Assembly: GCA_938015295.1 (NCBI GenBank) | Contig: CALLQB010000050.1 | Span: 1 to 64,000 of the forward strand | Source: an uncultured Acidimicrobiales bacterium | GTDB taxonomy: Bacteria; Actinomycetota; Acidimicrobiia; Acidimicrobiales; SHLQ01 | DNA: 64,000 nt | Reading direction: 5' to 3' | Part shown: piece by piece, positions 28,502 to 36,450 of the stretch | How positions within the stretch are numbered: position 1 is the first letter of the stretch | Layout: each line of letters starts with the position of its first letter | The notes under the pieces: model-generated | Seen by the model: the letters and a program-made list of their open reading frames with translations, nothing else | Database searches by the model: none | What the model was told of the DNA's origin: nothing | Position numbers and translations under genes: made by a program

Positions 28502-29678
28502 GCGCGCCGTTGCCGACAGCGAACTCGACGCGTTGCTTGAACAGCGCGACCATCTACTCGCGTCGCTTGATGATCTTGAACGCGAACGTGAGGCAGGCGA
28601 CATTGACGACGTCGACTACGCCACGCTGAAGGACGACTACACAGCTCGTGCCGCAGCGACGATCCGCACTATCGACGCCCGGCGTGCGCGGGTTCCGGCG
28701 ACGCACCGTGGTTCGCGGCGGCTCTTTTGGATCGCCGGAATCGCGGCGATCGCCATCGCGTCGGGGGTGTTCATTGCGCAGGCTTCGGGAAGCCGCCGCG
28801 CTGGGGAGTTTGGTTCGGGCGAGATCAGGTCGTCGACCCCGACCCTCCTTCTTCGAGCTCAAGACGAGCTCCAAAACGGACGCTTCGACGAAGCGATTGA
28901 CATCTATGACGAGGTTCTTGATGTTGAGCCAGCCAACGTCGAGGCGCTCACGTACCGGGCTTGGGTGCGCTACCGCCGCGACCAGATTCCCGACGACGTC
29001 CTGCCCGACTTCGCCGAAGCGGTCGCCCTCGATCCCGACTATCCAGATGCTCGAGTGTTCAACGCCATCGTGTTACTCGACGACGATCAGCCGCTCGCGG
29101 CGGCCGAGCAGCTGAAAGCCTTTGATGCCACCGACCCGCCGCCCTTTATGATCAACCTTGTTGCCTCTCGGTCGCTTCGCGAAAACATTATGGGGGCACT
29201 GTTCTCGGGCGACTCGCCGATGCCGATCTCTGCAACCGCATTCAGTACCGACGATGTTGTAGCGGTGGCCCGAAGCTTGGCCGACAGCTTCGCTCCGGTG
29301 GAGGCCCAGACGCTGTTTGACGCCGTGCTTCGTGACGAACCCGATAACGCCGAGGCGCACACCTACGCCGGATGGATGCTCGCCCAACTTTCGACCACAC
29401 CAGCGTTCACCGAAAGTCTCGACGAGCAAGGAGTAGCCGACCTGGTGTCGTCGGCCTTTGTGTTTCTTGACCGAGCGATCGAGCTCGACCCTAGCTACCC
29501 CGACCCGTTTGCTTGGCGTGCGTTCTTTCGTCGGGAGCACAACGACATCGCTGGAGCCCGTGCCGATCTCGAAGCGTTCTATGCGCTCGAAGATTTGCCG
29601 CCAGACATCTTGGCGCTGATCACCAAGTTCAGCCTTGATGACGTGTTGTCCGAGGACAGCGAGGACAGCGAGGAGTGA
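28494..29678 (+). CDS. ccmI: CcmI-like TPR protein
   Basis: Protein of 394 residues. The N-terminal stretch LDALLEQRDHLLASLDDLEREREAGDIDDVDYATLKDDYTAR is broken here only for description: it is the CcmI-type helical arm, followed by one membrane helix near residues 75-95. The exported part has several TPR-like units, for example AQDELQNGRFDEAIDIYDE. Such proteins present apocytochrome to the lyase. It ends the ccm run and finishes in an acidic tail. Confidence 0.8.
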   Translation: MAERAVADSELDALLEQRDHLLASLDDLEREREAGDIDDVDYATLKDDYTARAAATIRTIDARRARVPATHRGSRRLFWIAGIAAIAIASGVFIAQASGSRRAGEFGSGEIRSSTPTLLLRAQDELQNGRFDEAIDIYDEVLDVEPANVEALTYRAWVRYRRDQIPDDVLPDFAEAVALDPDYPDARVFNAIVLLDDDQPLAAAEQLKAFDATDPPPFMINLVASRSLRENIMGALFSGDSPMPISATAFSTDDVVAVARSLADSFAPVEAQTLFDAVLRDEPDNAEAHTYAGWMLAQLSTTPAFTESLDEQGVADLVSSAFVFLDRAIELDPSYPDPFAWRAFFRREHNDIAGARADLEAFYALEDLPPDILALITKFSLDDVLSEDSEDSEE

Positions 29679-29767
29679 CGGCGGGCAACGGGTAGGGCCC
29701 CAACGTTCACCATCCTCGCCTAGCGGTTCAAGAAAAACGGCATTCGCGCCGAAGAACCTTCAGATAC

Positions 29768-29789
29768 TAACTATGACTAACAGTAGTTA
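29768..29789. promoter_or_regulatory. AT-rich inverted repeat upstream of diguanylate cyclase
   Basis: TAACTA and TAGTTA form a perfect 6-bp inverted repeat around a 10-base spacer; TATGACTAA also occurs twice in this stretch (from 29773 and 29789). It is an unusually AT-rich patch 20 bases before the GTG start, so a promoter element or operator is likely, but no specific factor is suggested. Confidence 0.4.
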
Positions 29790-29808
29790 TGACTAAAGGA
29801 ATCTCGCC

Positions 29809-30723
29809 GTGCTGACGAACTCGTCTTCTCAGGGTGCTCTCGCTCTCGAAGTGCTCAACATCTTGCCGAATCCGGTGCTCGTGAAAGACGCTGATCTTCG
29901 CTACGTGTCGGTAAACGCAGCATTTGAACGATTGTTCGGGGTACGTTCCGCCGAGCTGGTTGGCAAATTCGATGTTGACGTGTTCGCTGAGCGGCAGGCC
30001 ACACAGTGCAACGGTGGCGACCTTCGCGTCCTTGACACCGGCGAGGTCGATGAGTCGCACGAAACGGTGATCGATCCCGAGCAGGGCGATCGCATGATGA
30101 TCACCCGCAAGAGCCGCCTGATCGTCGACGGTGAGATCTATCTGGTCGGTGTCATGCACGACATCACCGATGTGAGTACGGCCAACAAACTCCTCGCCGA
30201 GAGCACAAGACTTCTTGAGGAGCAGGCCGAGGCGTTACAGGTGATGGCCGATACCGATGGTCTGACCGGATGCCTCAATCGCCGTGCGTTGGGCGAGGTA
30301 GTGCAACAAACCGAACTCCCCGACGAGGTCGGACTCATTTTGATCGACATCGACCACTTCAAGGCGGTGAACGACGTACACGGTCACGCCGCTGGCGACG
30401 CCGCGCTTCGGCACATCAGCGAACTCGTCTCGGCAGTCATTCGGCCCCACGACGTGCTGTCACGGGTTGGCGGCGAAGAATTTGCCGTCTTCCTGCCCAA
30501 CGCGTCGCAGTCGGAGTCCTATGCGGTCGCCGAGCGGGTGCGCTCGGTCGTAGCCTCGTCGCAATTCTTTTTCAAGAACGCACCGATCCCGCTGACCATC
30601 AGCGCCGGATTTGTGCACACGGGCGCACCGAGCGCCGATCAGCTCGACGAATGGCTCGCGGAAGCCGATGTTGGGCTCTACGCCGCCAAGGCGGGCGGAC
30701 GAAACATGGTCAGCCAAGGCTGA
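29809..30723 (+). CDS. PAS domain-containing diguanylate cyclase (GGDEF)
   Basis: Cytoplasmic sensor enzyme of 304 residues that would make cyclic di-GMP. A PAS domain occupies about residues 12-125 (ILPNPVLVKDADLRYVSVN onwards), a short coiled linker follows, then the GGDEF domain from ADTDGLTGCLNRR. The active-site motif is GGEEF, which is catalytically competent in this family. RPHD five residues before it matches the RxxD inhibitory site. It starts at GTG 29809 with AAAGGA upstream. No membrane segment is seen. Convergent with the next gene. Confidence 0.94.
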   Translation: MLTNSSSQGALALEVLNILPNPVLVKDADLRYVSVNAAFERLFGVRSAELVGKFDVDVFAERQATQCNGGDLRVLDTGEVDESHETVIDPEQGDRMMITRKSRLIVDGEIYLVGVMHDITDVSTANKLLAESTRLLEEQAEALQVMADTDGLTGCLNRRALGEVVQQTELPDEVGLILIDIDHFKAVNDVHGHAAGDAALRHISELVSAVIRPHDVLSRVGGEEFAVFLPNASQSESYAVAERVRSVVASSQFFFKNAPIPLTISAGFVHTGAPSADQLDEWLAEADVGLYAAKAGGRNMVSQG

Positions 30724-30734
30724 CCAGCCGCCAA

Positions 30735-31706
30735 TCAGCGCCGGGTCAGCAGCTGGTGACCCGTTTGAAAGAAGATGACCGCTGCTTCGCGGGGGTCGGG
30801 TTCTTCGAGGAGGTCGGTGTAGCTCACCGATGCTCCAGAGAAGTTCTCATCGTTCCAGAACGAATTATCGCGGTCGACGTCGTTCCACGCCCCGATGTAG
30901 AGGTACGGCTCTTCATGTGCCTCATCGCCGAGTGAGGCGCCGTAGGTTGCTCGCTGCTCGCGTTCGGCCCGGCCGAGTTCGATCGCAACGTCGAAGTGGC
31001 CCGGCCAGAGTTGCACCCTGCTGGGGTCCTTTGCGCCAGGTGTGAGCCGGAGTTCTTCAAGCACCGAAGTGGCGAAACCAAACCAGTCGGAAATGAATTC
31101 GCTGGAGGCCTCGTCGACGATCAGGTCGTCAGAAATATCGCCGAGTGCGGGGCTGTCGTGTTCGGCCGCAGTTGTGCCGGGTTCGACCCCAACAAGGCGG
31201 CCAGCGGCTTCGAGCGTCGTGATGGGTGCCGATTCGACCTCGTCGCCTCGTTGCACGATGAGGTTCGTTCCCGCAACCCGAACCTGCACATCGTCGCCGA
31301 AGAAGGGAGTGCCGAAACCGTCCTTGGTGAACCGCAACCCGAACTTACCGTTCGCTGCATATCGAGCCTCAGCGACCACGCTGTAGGCGAGCCGGTGAAA
31401 GTCGGTGCGACGACGAGGAAAGCGCTTCGGAATGGGGCCGAGTTCCTTGTATGCGCCTAGCCAACGTTCGGCAGCGAAAGCTGCGATGTCGGGATCATCG
31501 CCAGCAAGTTCGTCCCAGAGGATCTCGCCCGCACTGGTCGGGGCGACGGCGATGAGATCGGGGTCGACAGCCGAGAGCGACGTCGGGTCATCGGCGTACC
31601 AGTCGCCGTCGTCGATGGCGGGAGGCGACGGCTCAAGCACGACTGCGGCATAGCCATCGGCCAGCAGGTCCTGCGCTTCTTGTCGAGCGTCTCGTGGTTC
31701 AACCAT
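30735..31706 (-). CDS. Conserved hypothetical protein, paired with SixA-like phosphatase
   Basis: Soluble acidic protein of 323 residues with no signal peptide or membrane segment. I do not recognise the family with confidence. The C-terminal third has the most striking stretch: LWPGHFDVAIELG, then YGASLGDEAHEEPYLYIGAW and FSGASVSY, which look like a conserved fold with aromatic and acidic residues. It overlaps the phosphatase gene by 8 bp, so the two are translated together. A role linked to phosphohistidine signalling is only a contextual guess. Confidence 0.7.
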   Translation of the reverse strand: MVEPRDARQEAQDLLADGYAAVVLEPSPPAIDDGDWYADDPTSLSAVDPDLIAVAPTSAGEILWDELAGDDPDIAAFAAERWLGAYKELGPIPKRFPRRRTDFHRLAYSVVAEARYAANGKFGLRFTKDGFGTPFFGDDVQVRVAGTNLIVQRGDEVESAPITTLEAAGRLVGVEPGTTAAEHDSPALGDISDDLIVDEASSEFISDWFGFATSVLEELRLTPGAKDPSRVQLWPGHFDVAIELGRAEREQRATYGASLGDEAHEEPYLYIGAWNDVDRDNSFWNDENFSGASVSYTDLLEEPDPREAAVIFFQTGHQLLTRR

Positions 31707-32178
31707 TTTTCTCCAGCACTTCTGGTACCCCTAGGTAGGTGCCGCTAACAATGTCGGTGCCGCGGAAGTCAAACTGCCACACCGAACCCTTCTCACAATG
31801 GCGCGCTCCAGTGATTCGCATGCCATCACGCATGAGCTCGCGCAACGTTTCGGGGATGACGTCGCCATGGCTGCACAGCACTGCGGTGTTTGTGCCGAGC
31901 GAATGAATCAACGCCATCGCCGCATTGACAGGCGCGCCTTCGGTCAGGTCGTCGCAAGGTTCGATGTCAACACCGACCGCTGTCGCAAGCGGGCCGACGG
32001 TTTGTGTGCACCGGGTGGCCCGACTGCTCAGGATACGGGTGATTGGCTCGTTACCGAGTAGCCGCGCCAGCGCCTCGGCTTGGTGACGACCATGATCGTC
32101 AAGTGGGCGGCTTAGATCAGCGCCAAGGAAGCCTTGACGTTGTCCCGCCGTAGCGTGTCGGACGAAATAAATGGCCAC
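31699..32178 (-). CDS. SixA-like histidine phosphatase family protein
   Basis: Histidine phosphatase (RHG) domain protein of 159 residues. The catalytic RH pair is Arg7-His8 in FVRHATAG, a second arginine is in SSRATRC, and the second histidine is His104 in CSHGD. Length and the RHATAG form match SixA-type phosphohistidine phosphatases. It is the first gene of a two-gene unit with the hypothetical protein and divergent from the DUF4397 gene. Confidence 0.88.
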   Translation of the reverse strand: MAIYFVRHATAGQRQGFLGADLSRPLDDHGRHQAEALARLLGNEPITRILSSRATRCTQTVGPLATAVGVDIEPCDDLTEGAPVNAAMALIHSLGTNTAVLCSHGDVIPETLRELMRDGMRITGARHCEKGSVWQFDFRGTDIVSGTYLGVPEVLEKNG

Positions 32179-32207
32179 GAGCCAAAGATTCTACAGACCT
32201 TTCTGAA

Positions 32208-32227
32208 GGCTTCTGCATCCAGAAGCC
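32208..32227. promoter_or_regulatory. Perfect 8-bp inverted repeat between divergent genes
   Basis: GGCTTCTG and CAGAAGCC flank the loop CATC, giving a perfect 8-bp palindrome. It sits between the starts of the divergent SixA-like gene (32178) and DUF4397 gene (32276), 48 bases before the latter. With no T-tract and a position between promoters, an operator is more likely than a terminator. Confidence 0.5.
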
Positions 32228-32275
32228 ACCGTTGTACGTAGAAACCGTTGATCCCTAACAGAAAGTTGGTCTGCA

Positions 32276-33124
32276 ATGACTTCGGTCCGAAAGTTTTTCA
32301 CCCTTCCCTCTCTTGTCTTCGTCGCGGTGGTAGCTGCGGCGATGGCGCTCTTTGGTGCGGTGCTTGCCACACCTGCCAGCGCTCAGGGCGATGCAAACAT
32401 CGTGTTGATGCACGGCATCCCCGGCGTCGACGTTGATGTTGAAGCCGGCGGCGAAAACGTCATCGAAGGCTTCTCATTCGGCGACATGGAAGACCTCTCG
32501 GCTCTTTCAGGTGCGACCCTCGAGGGCCTGAAAGTAAAGGTTGCAGGCACCGAGGATGTCGCTATTGATGCAGGTGACACTGCGCTGCCAGCGTCGGGCA
32601 ACTACACAATCGTTGCGCATCTCGACGAGGCCGGAACGCCTACCCTCGCCGTGTTTGAAAACGATACCTCAGCGATCGATGCTGGCAACGGTCGCCTTGT
32701 GGTTCGCCACGTCGCTGCCGCACCAGCCGTCGACGTCCTCGCTGGCGATGCTGTGGCGTTTGCAAACGTAACCAACCCCAACGAAGGCTCGCTCGACCTT
32801 GCTGCCGGCACGATTACTGCCTCGGTCGTGCCAACCGGTGCAACCGAACCAGTCGTCATCGGCCCAGCCGATCTTCCCATTGGTGAAGGAGCTTCGCTGA
32901 TCGTCTACGCCGTTGGTTCGCTCGAAGGTGAAACCCTTACGGTGCTCACGCAGTCGATCACCGGTCTTGGTTCCGCTCCAGCAGCGGTCAACACCGGCAA
33001 CAGCCCCGTTGAGCCGCTTGCCACTGCAGGTCCGTCGATGCTTGTCATCGCACTGCTAGCCGTAGTCGGTCTCGGTGCTCTTGGCGCCGGTGCAGGTCTG
33101 GCCCACGCAACCAACCGCCGCTAG
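32276..33124 (+). CDS. Secreted DUF4397 protein with C-terminal sorting-signal-like tail
   Basis: Exported protein of 282 residues. The signal peptide ends near residue 36 (TPASA/QGDA), followed by a DUF4397 domain starting ANIVLMHGIPGVDVDV and a second half with RLVVRHVAAAPAVDV. The C-terminus has LATAG at residues 248-252, then a hydrophobic stretch and terminal NRR. This tripartite order resembles a cell wall sorting signal of the LAxTG kind, but with alanine in the threonine position. The sortase gene follows after 31 bp, so this is its candidate substrate. Confidence 0.88.
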   Translation: MTSVRKFFTLPSLVFVAVVAAAMALFGAVLATPASAQGDANIVLMHGIPGVDVDVEAGGENVIEGFSFGDMEDLSALSGATLEGLKVKVAGTEDVAIDAGDTALPASGNYTIVAHLDEAGTPTLAVFENDTSAIDAGNGRLVVRHVAAAPAVDVLAGDAVAFANVTNPNEGSLDLAAGTITASVVPTGATEPVVIGPADLPIGEGASLIVYAVGSLEGETLTVLTQSITGLGSAPAAVNTGNSPVEPLATAGPSMLVIALLAVVGLGALGAGAGLAHATNRR

Positions 33125-33155
33125 TCGTAGCAGCACTTTCGGACCACCTGTCGCC

Positions 33156-33947
33156 ATGAACCACCGAGTCCGGTCTTTTGCCGGAACCTCCCCACGTGTA
33201 GCCCGCCAGCGGCTTTTGCTGCTGGCGGCTACCGGTGGTCTCCTGGCGGCGGGGTGCGGTTCGTCCGAAACACAGTCGCTCGCATCTGTGCCCCGTCCCT
33301 CAGTGTCGGTCGAACAGGTGGAAGAGCTTCCGCCGGTGGTTGCCGGCACCTCTGAAAATACGCAAGACCCGCTCGCCGAGCAGCCAAAGGCCCTCAGTAG
33401 TTTGATCGAGCCACTGGGCTCTGCGCAGGTAGACCTCTCGACCTTCGCCACCGCCGAGGAACGAAAGAATGCCGAGCAACAAGCAGCAGCGCCTGCCTGG
33501 CTCTCGATTCCGAGCCTGTCGATCGACCGAGCGTCGGTACTGTCCGTCGGCGTCGAACCGAACGGCGAGATGCAAATCCCGCCAGCCGAACAGTTGGGCT
33601 GGTACCGATTTGGTGCTTTACCCGGCGGCACCGGCGATACAGGAACAGCGGTCATCGCCGGGCACATTGCCTACAACGGTGTCGACGGCGTGTTTCGGTA
33701 CCTGGCCGATCTGGAGATCGGTACGACGTTTTCCGTCGGGTTCAATGACGGCACCTCAACGTCATACGTTGTCAGCGGGGTCGAGGAGTTCCTCAAAGAA
33801 GAGCTTCCGGCGGCTGATCTGTTTCGCACCGACGGCGCACCGCGACTGGTGCTGATTACGTGCGGCGGTTCGTTCAACTATGACGAGAGCAGCTACGACA
33901 GCAACATCGTGGCGTTCGCCGTGCCGTTGGCCACACCGGGAGAATGA
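33156..33947 (+). CDS. Class F-like sortase, predicted lipoprotein
   Basis: Sortase-fold protein of 263 residues. A hydrophobic segment ends in LLAAGC, so Cys34 is a lipidation site in addition to or in place of a membrane anchor. His170 lies in VIAGHIAYNG and the nucleophile is Cys236 in LVLITCGGSF. In class F enzymes the arginine is normally in a YRDN-type motif; here the corresponding residues are Tyr247-Asp248-Ser249-Asn250, with no arginine. ATG 33156 follows the DUF4397 gene by 31 bp. Activity is therefore uncertain. Confidence 0.85.
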   Translation: MNHRVRSFAGTSPRVARQRLLLLAATGGLLAAGCGSSETQSLASVPRPSVSVEQVEELPPVVAGTSENTQDPLAEQPKALSSLIEPLGSAQVDLSTFATAEERKNAEQQAAAPAWLSIPSLSIDRASVLSVGVEPNGEMQIPPAEQLGWYRFGALPGGTGDTGTAVIAGHIAYNGVDGVFRYLADLEIGTTFSVGFNDGTSTSYVVSGVEEFLKEELPAADLFRTDGAPRLVLITCGGSFNYDESSYDSNIVAFAVPLATPGE

Positions 33948-33997
33948 CCCCGTCCTCGGGTACGCCGCGACCAAGTAGCGACAGTAACGTTGACGCT

Positions 33998-35143
33998 ATG
34001 TCCACCACAGACGAGATCGTTATCGAGGCCCTTCGACCAGTTGAGGACCCCGAGCTAAACCGCAGCATCGTCGACCTCGGCATGGTGAAATCCGTCGTCA
34101 TCGACGGTCCGACCGTCGGCGTGACCATTGCGCTTACCATCGAGGGCTGTCCGCTTCGGGCAGAGATCAACAGCCGGGTCACCAACGCCATCGTCGCACT
34201 CGACGATGTCGACCACGTCAACCTCGACTTCACGGTGATGACCGACGAAGAACGGGCGAACGTCCGCCAAATGTTGCACGGCGATCCCGCTTCGACCGCC
34301 GGCACCAATCCTTCACATGGCCACAGCGAAGGTCGGGCAATCCCCTTCGCTGACGCAGATTCAAAAACCCGAGTGTTGCTCGTCGCCTCGGGCAAGGGCG
34401 GCGTTGGTAAATCGTCGGTCACGGCGAACCTTGCAATCGCTCTCGCCCAGCGAGGGCACAAAACGGCCATCGTCGACGCCGACGTCTGGGGTTTCTCGAT
34501 TCCACGGATGCTCGGTATCCAGCAGCCGCCAACGGTCATCGACGAAATGCTGATTCCGCCGAAGACCCACGGTGTGCATGCGATTTCGATGGGTTTCTTC
34601 GCCGAAGAGGATCAGCCGGTCATCTGGCGAGGGCCGATGCTGCACAAAGCACTCGAGCAGTTCCTTACCGATGTCTACTGGGATGAGCCCGACTTTCTTG
34701 TCGTCGACCTTCCGCCAGGCACCGGCGATATCAGCCTCTCACTTGCCCAGTTCCTGCCACGCTCAGAGGTATACGTAGTCACGACACCGCAGCCAGCGGC
34801 ACAGCGTGTTGCTCAGCGAGCGGCCTTCATGGCGCAGCAGGTCAACCTTTCGGTGAAGGGTGTTATCGAGAACATGTCGTGGTTCACCGGCGACGACGGC
34901 AAGAAGTACGACATCTTCGGTTCGGGCGGTGGCCTCGATCTCGCCGAACGCCTGGAAGTTCCGCTTATCGGTCGTGTGCCGCTCGTCCCCGAGTTGCGTC
35001 AAGGCTCAGACTCTGGTCGTCCGATCATGGCCGAGAATCCTGAGCACGAAGCGAGCCTGGTGTTCGCGGAGATGGCACGTGCCATCGATGAGGACCTCAA
35101 GCCGACCAAACGTTTCCGGTCATCGCTCAACATCATCGACTAA
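33998..35143 (+). CDS. mrp: Mrp/ApbC family Fe-S cluster carrier ATPase
   Basis: Iron-sulfur carrier P-loop NTPase of 381 residues. An N-terminal MIP18/DUF59 domain (residues 1-90) is followed by the Mrp ATPase with deviant Walker A GKGGVGKSS and DLPPGTGD. In many Mrp proteins a CxxC follows IENMS; here it is IENMSWFTGDDGKKYDIFG, without cysteines, as I recall for other actinobacterial members. ATG 33998 precedes the DUF59 domain; the longer frame overlaps the sortase gene. Cytoplasmic. Confidence 0.9.
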   Translation: MSTTDEIVIEALRPVEDPELNRSIVDLGMVKSVVIDGPTVGVTIALTIEGCPLRAEINSRVTNAIVALDDVDHVNLDFTVMTDEERANVRQMLHGDPASTAGTNPSHGHSEGRAIPFADADSKTRVLLVASGKGGVGKSSVTANLAIALAQRGHKTAIVDADVWGFSIPRMLGIQQPPTVIDEMLIPPKTHGVHAISMGFFAEEDQPVIWRGPMLHKALEQFLTDVYWDEPDFLVVDLPPGTGDISLSLAQFLPRSEVYVVTTPQPAAQRVAQRAAFMAQQVNLSVKGVIENMSWFTGDDGKKYDIFGSGGGLDLAERLEVPLIGRVPLVPELRQGSDSGRPIMAENPEHEASLVFAEMARAIDEDLKPTKRFRSSLNIID

Positions 35144-35270
35144 CGGGTCGCTACATACGTGGGTTACAAGACGCTGACGTCGGAGCCACTTCGGCGTTGA
35201 TGATCAGCACCTCGCGCGACCCATCTGCCAGTACGCTGACTGCTCAGCCATTCTCTAGGAGTTACAACCC

Positions 35271-35504
35271 GTGGACATCAAAATCGGCGTTACGTATAGC
35301 CCCCGCGAAGTCAACCTCGAACTCGACGACTCTGCCGATCAGGCCGAACTGAAGGCCGAGGTCGAACGGGTCCTCAGCACCGAGGGTGCCGTGTTCTGGG
35401 TAACCGACGAGAAGGGTCGCCAGGTTGGTGTGCCAGGCGAAAAGATCGCCTACGTCGAAATCGGCTCGTCCGACACACAAAAGCCCATCGGTTTCGGCGG
35501 CTGA
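35271..35504 (+). CDS. DUF3107 family protein
   Basis: Small soluble protein of 77 residues, beginning DIKIGVTYSPREVNLE and containing VPGEKIAYVEIG, which identify the actinobacterial DUF3107 family. Function is unknown. Start GTG 35271 has AGGAG nine bases upstream. Its end overlaps or abuts the first ArsA-like ATPase gene, indicating shared expression. Confidence 0.88.
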   Translation: MDIKIGVTYSPREVNLELDDSADQAELKAEVERVLSTEGAVFWVTDEKGRQVGVPGEKIAYVEIGSSDTQKPIGFGG

Positions 35505-36450
35505 CATCAGCCTCCTCGACCACCGACTTCTTTTTGTCACCGGCAAGGGCGGCGTAGGTAAAACCTCGATCTCGGCCGCCCTAGCGCTGCTCGCAGCCCG
35601 TCAGGGCAAGCAGGTCTTGTTGGGCGATCTTGACGGACGCGGCGACCTTGCTCACGCATTCGAAGCCCCAGAACTTTCGTTCGAACCCACACGGGTCGCC
35701 GATGGGGTAGTCGCGATGACGATGGACACCGAAGCGTCGATGCGCGAGTACATCAAGATCAATCTCAAGGTGCCGTTCGTCGGTAGCGTTGGGCCGGTAG
35801 CCGCAGCGTTCGACTTTCTCGCCTCAGCGGCACCCGGCGTTCGCGAAATTCTCACGGTCGGCAAGTACGCCTATGAGGTACGCGAGCGTCACTACGATCT
35901 GGTTATCGTCGACGCCACCGCATCGGGCCACATCATTGGCCATGTGGCAGCGCCCGATGCGCTGCACGAACTTGTGCGAATGGGGCCGATTCTCGATCAG
36001 GTCAAGTGGATGAACAAGATTCTCCACGACCACGACACCACCGGCATCGTGATGGTCGCTACACCCGAAGAGATGCCGGCCACCGAAACCATCGAGTTGC
36101 GCGACCGGCTCGAGAACGAAACGTCTCTCGGGCGTGCAGGGGTCATCATCAACCGGGTGCTTCCCGAATTGTTTTCTCGACCCGAAGAGAAGGTGTTCGG
36201 CACCTTCGCTTCAGAGGCGGGCCGCAAGGCATTGCGCGAAGTGGCCGGTCCAGCGGTCGATGCGGTGATCGATGGCGCGTCGTTTGCTTCGAATCTGCGT
36301 CGCTCCCGTACGCAACATATCGAGCGGCTGTTTGCCGAATTTCCCAACGATCCAGTATTGGCCGTTCCGCAGCTGTTCGTGCGAAGCGAAGGTCTTCGTG
36401 TCACGAAGCTGCTGGCGACGGCACTAAGCGAAGAGCTTGGTGTGTCGTGA
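35428..36450 (+). CDS. ArsA/Get3-like ATPase, first of pair (BagA/Rv3679-like)
   Basis: P-loop ATPase of the ArsA/Get3 superfamily, up to 340 residues. The Walker A region is FVTGKGGVGKTS with the signature lysine, and DLDGRGDLAHAF and DATASGHIIGH follow, as in mycobacterial Rv3679-type proteins. The start is unclear: the only in-frame standard codons are TTG 35425 and GTG 35428, which overlap DUF3107 by about 80 bases. The conserved region begins near 35510, where ATC 35506 would be a non-standard start. It overlaps the second ATPase gene by GTGA. No CxxC or arsenite-binding cysteines were seen. Confidence 0.87.
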   Translation: MCQAKRSPTSKSARPTHKSPSVSAADISLLDHRLLFVTGKGGVGKTSISAALALLAARQGKQVLLGDLDGRGDLAHAFEAPELSFEPTRVADGVVAMTMDTEASMREYIKINLKVPFVGSVGPVAAAFDFLASAAPGVREILTVGKYAYEVRERHYDLVIVDATASGHIIGHVAAPDALHELVRMGPILDQVKWMNKILHDHDTTGIVMVATPEEMPATETIELRDRLENETSLGRAGVIINRVLPELFSRPEEKVFGTFASEAGRKALREVAGPAVDAVIDGASFASNLRRSRTQHIERLFAEFPNDPVLAVPQLFVRSEGLRVTKLLATALSEELGVS

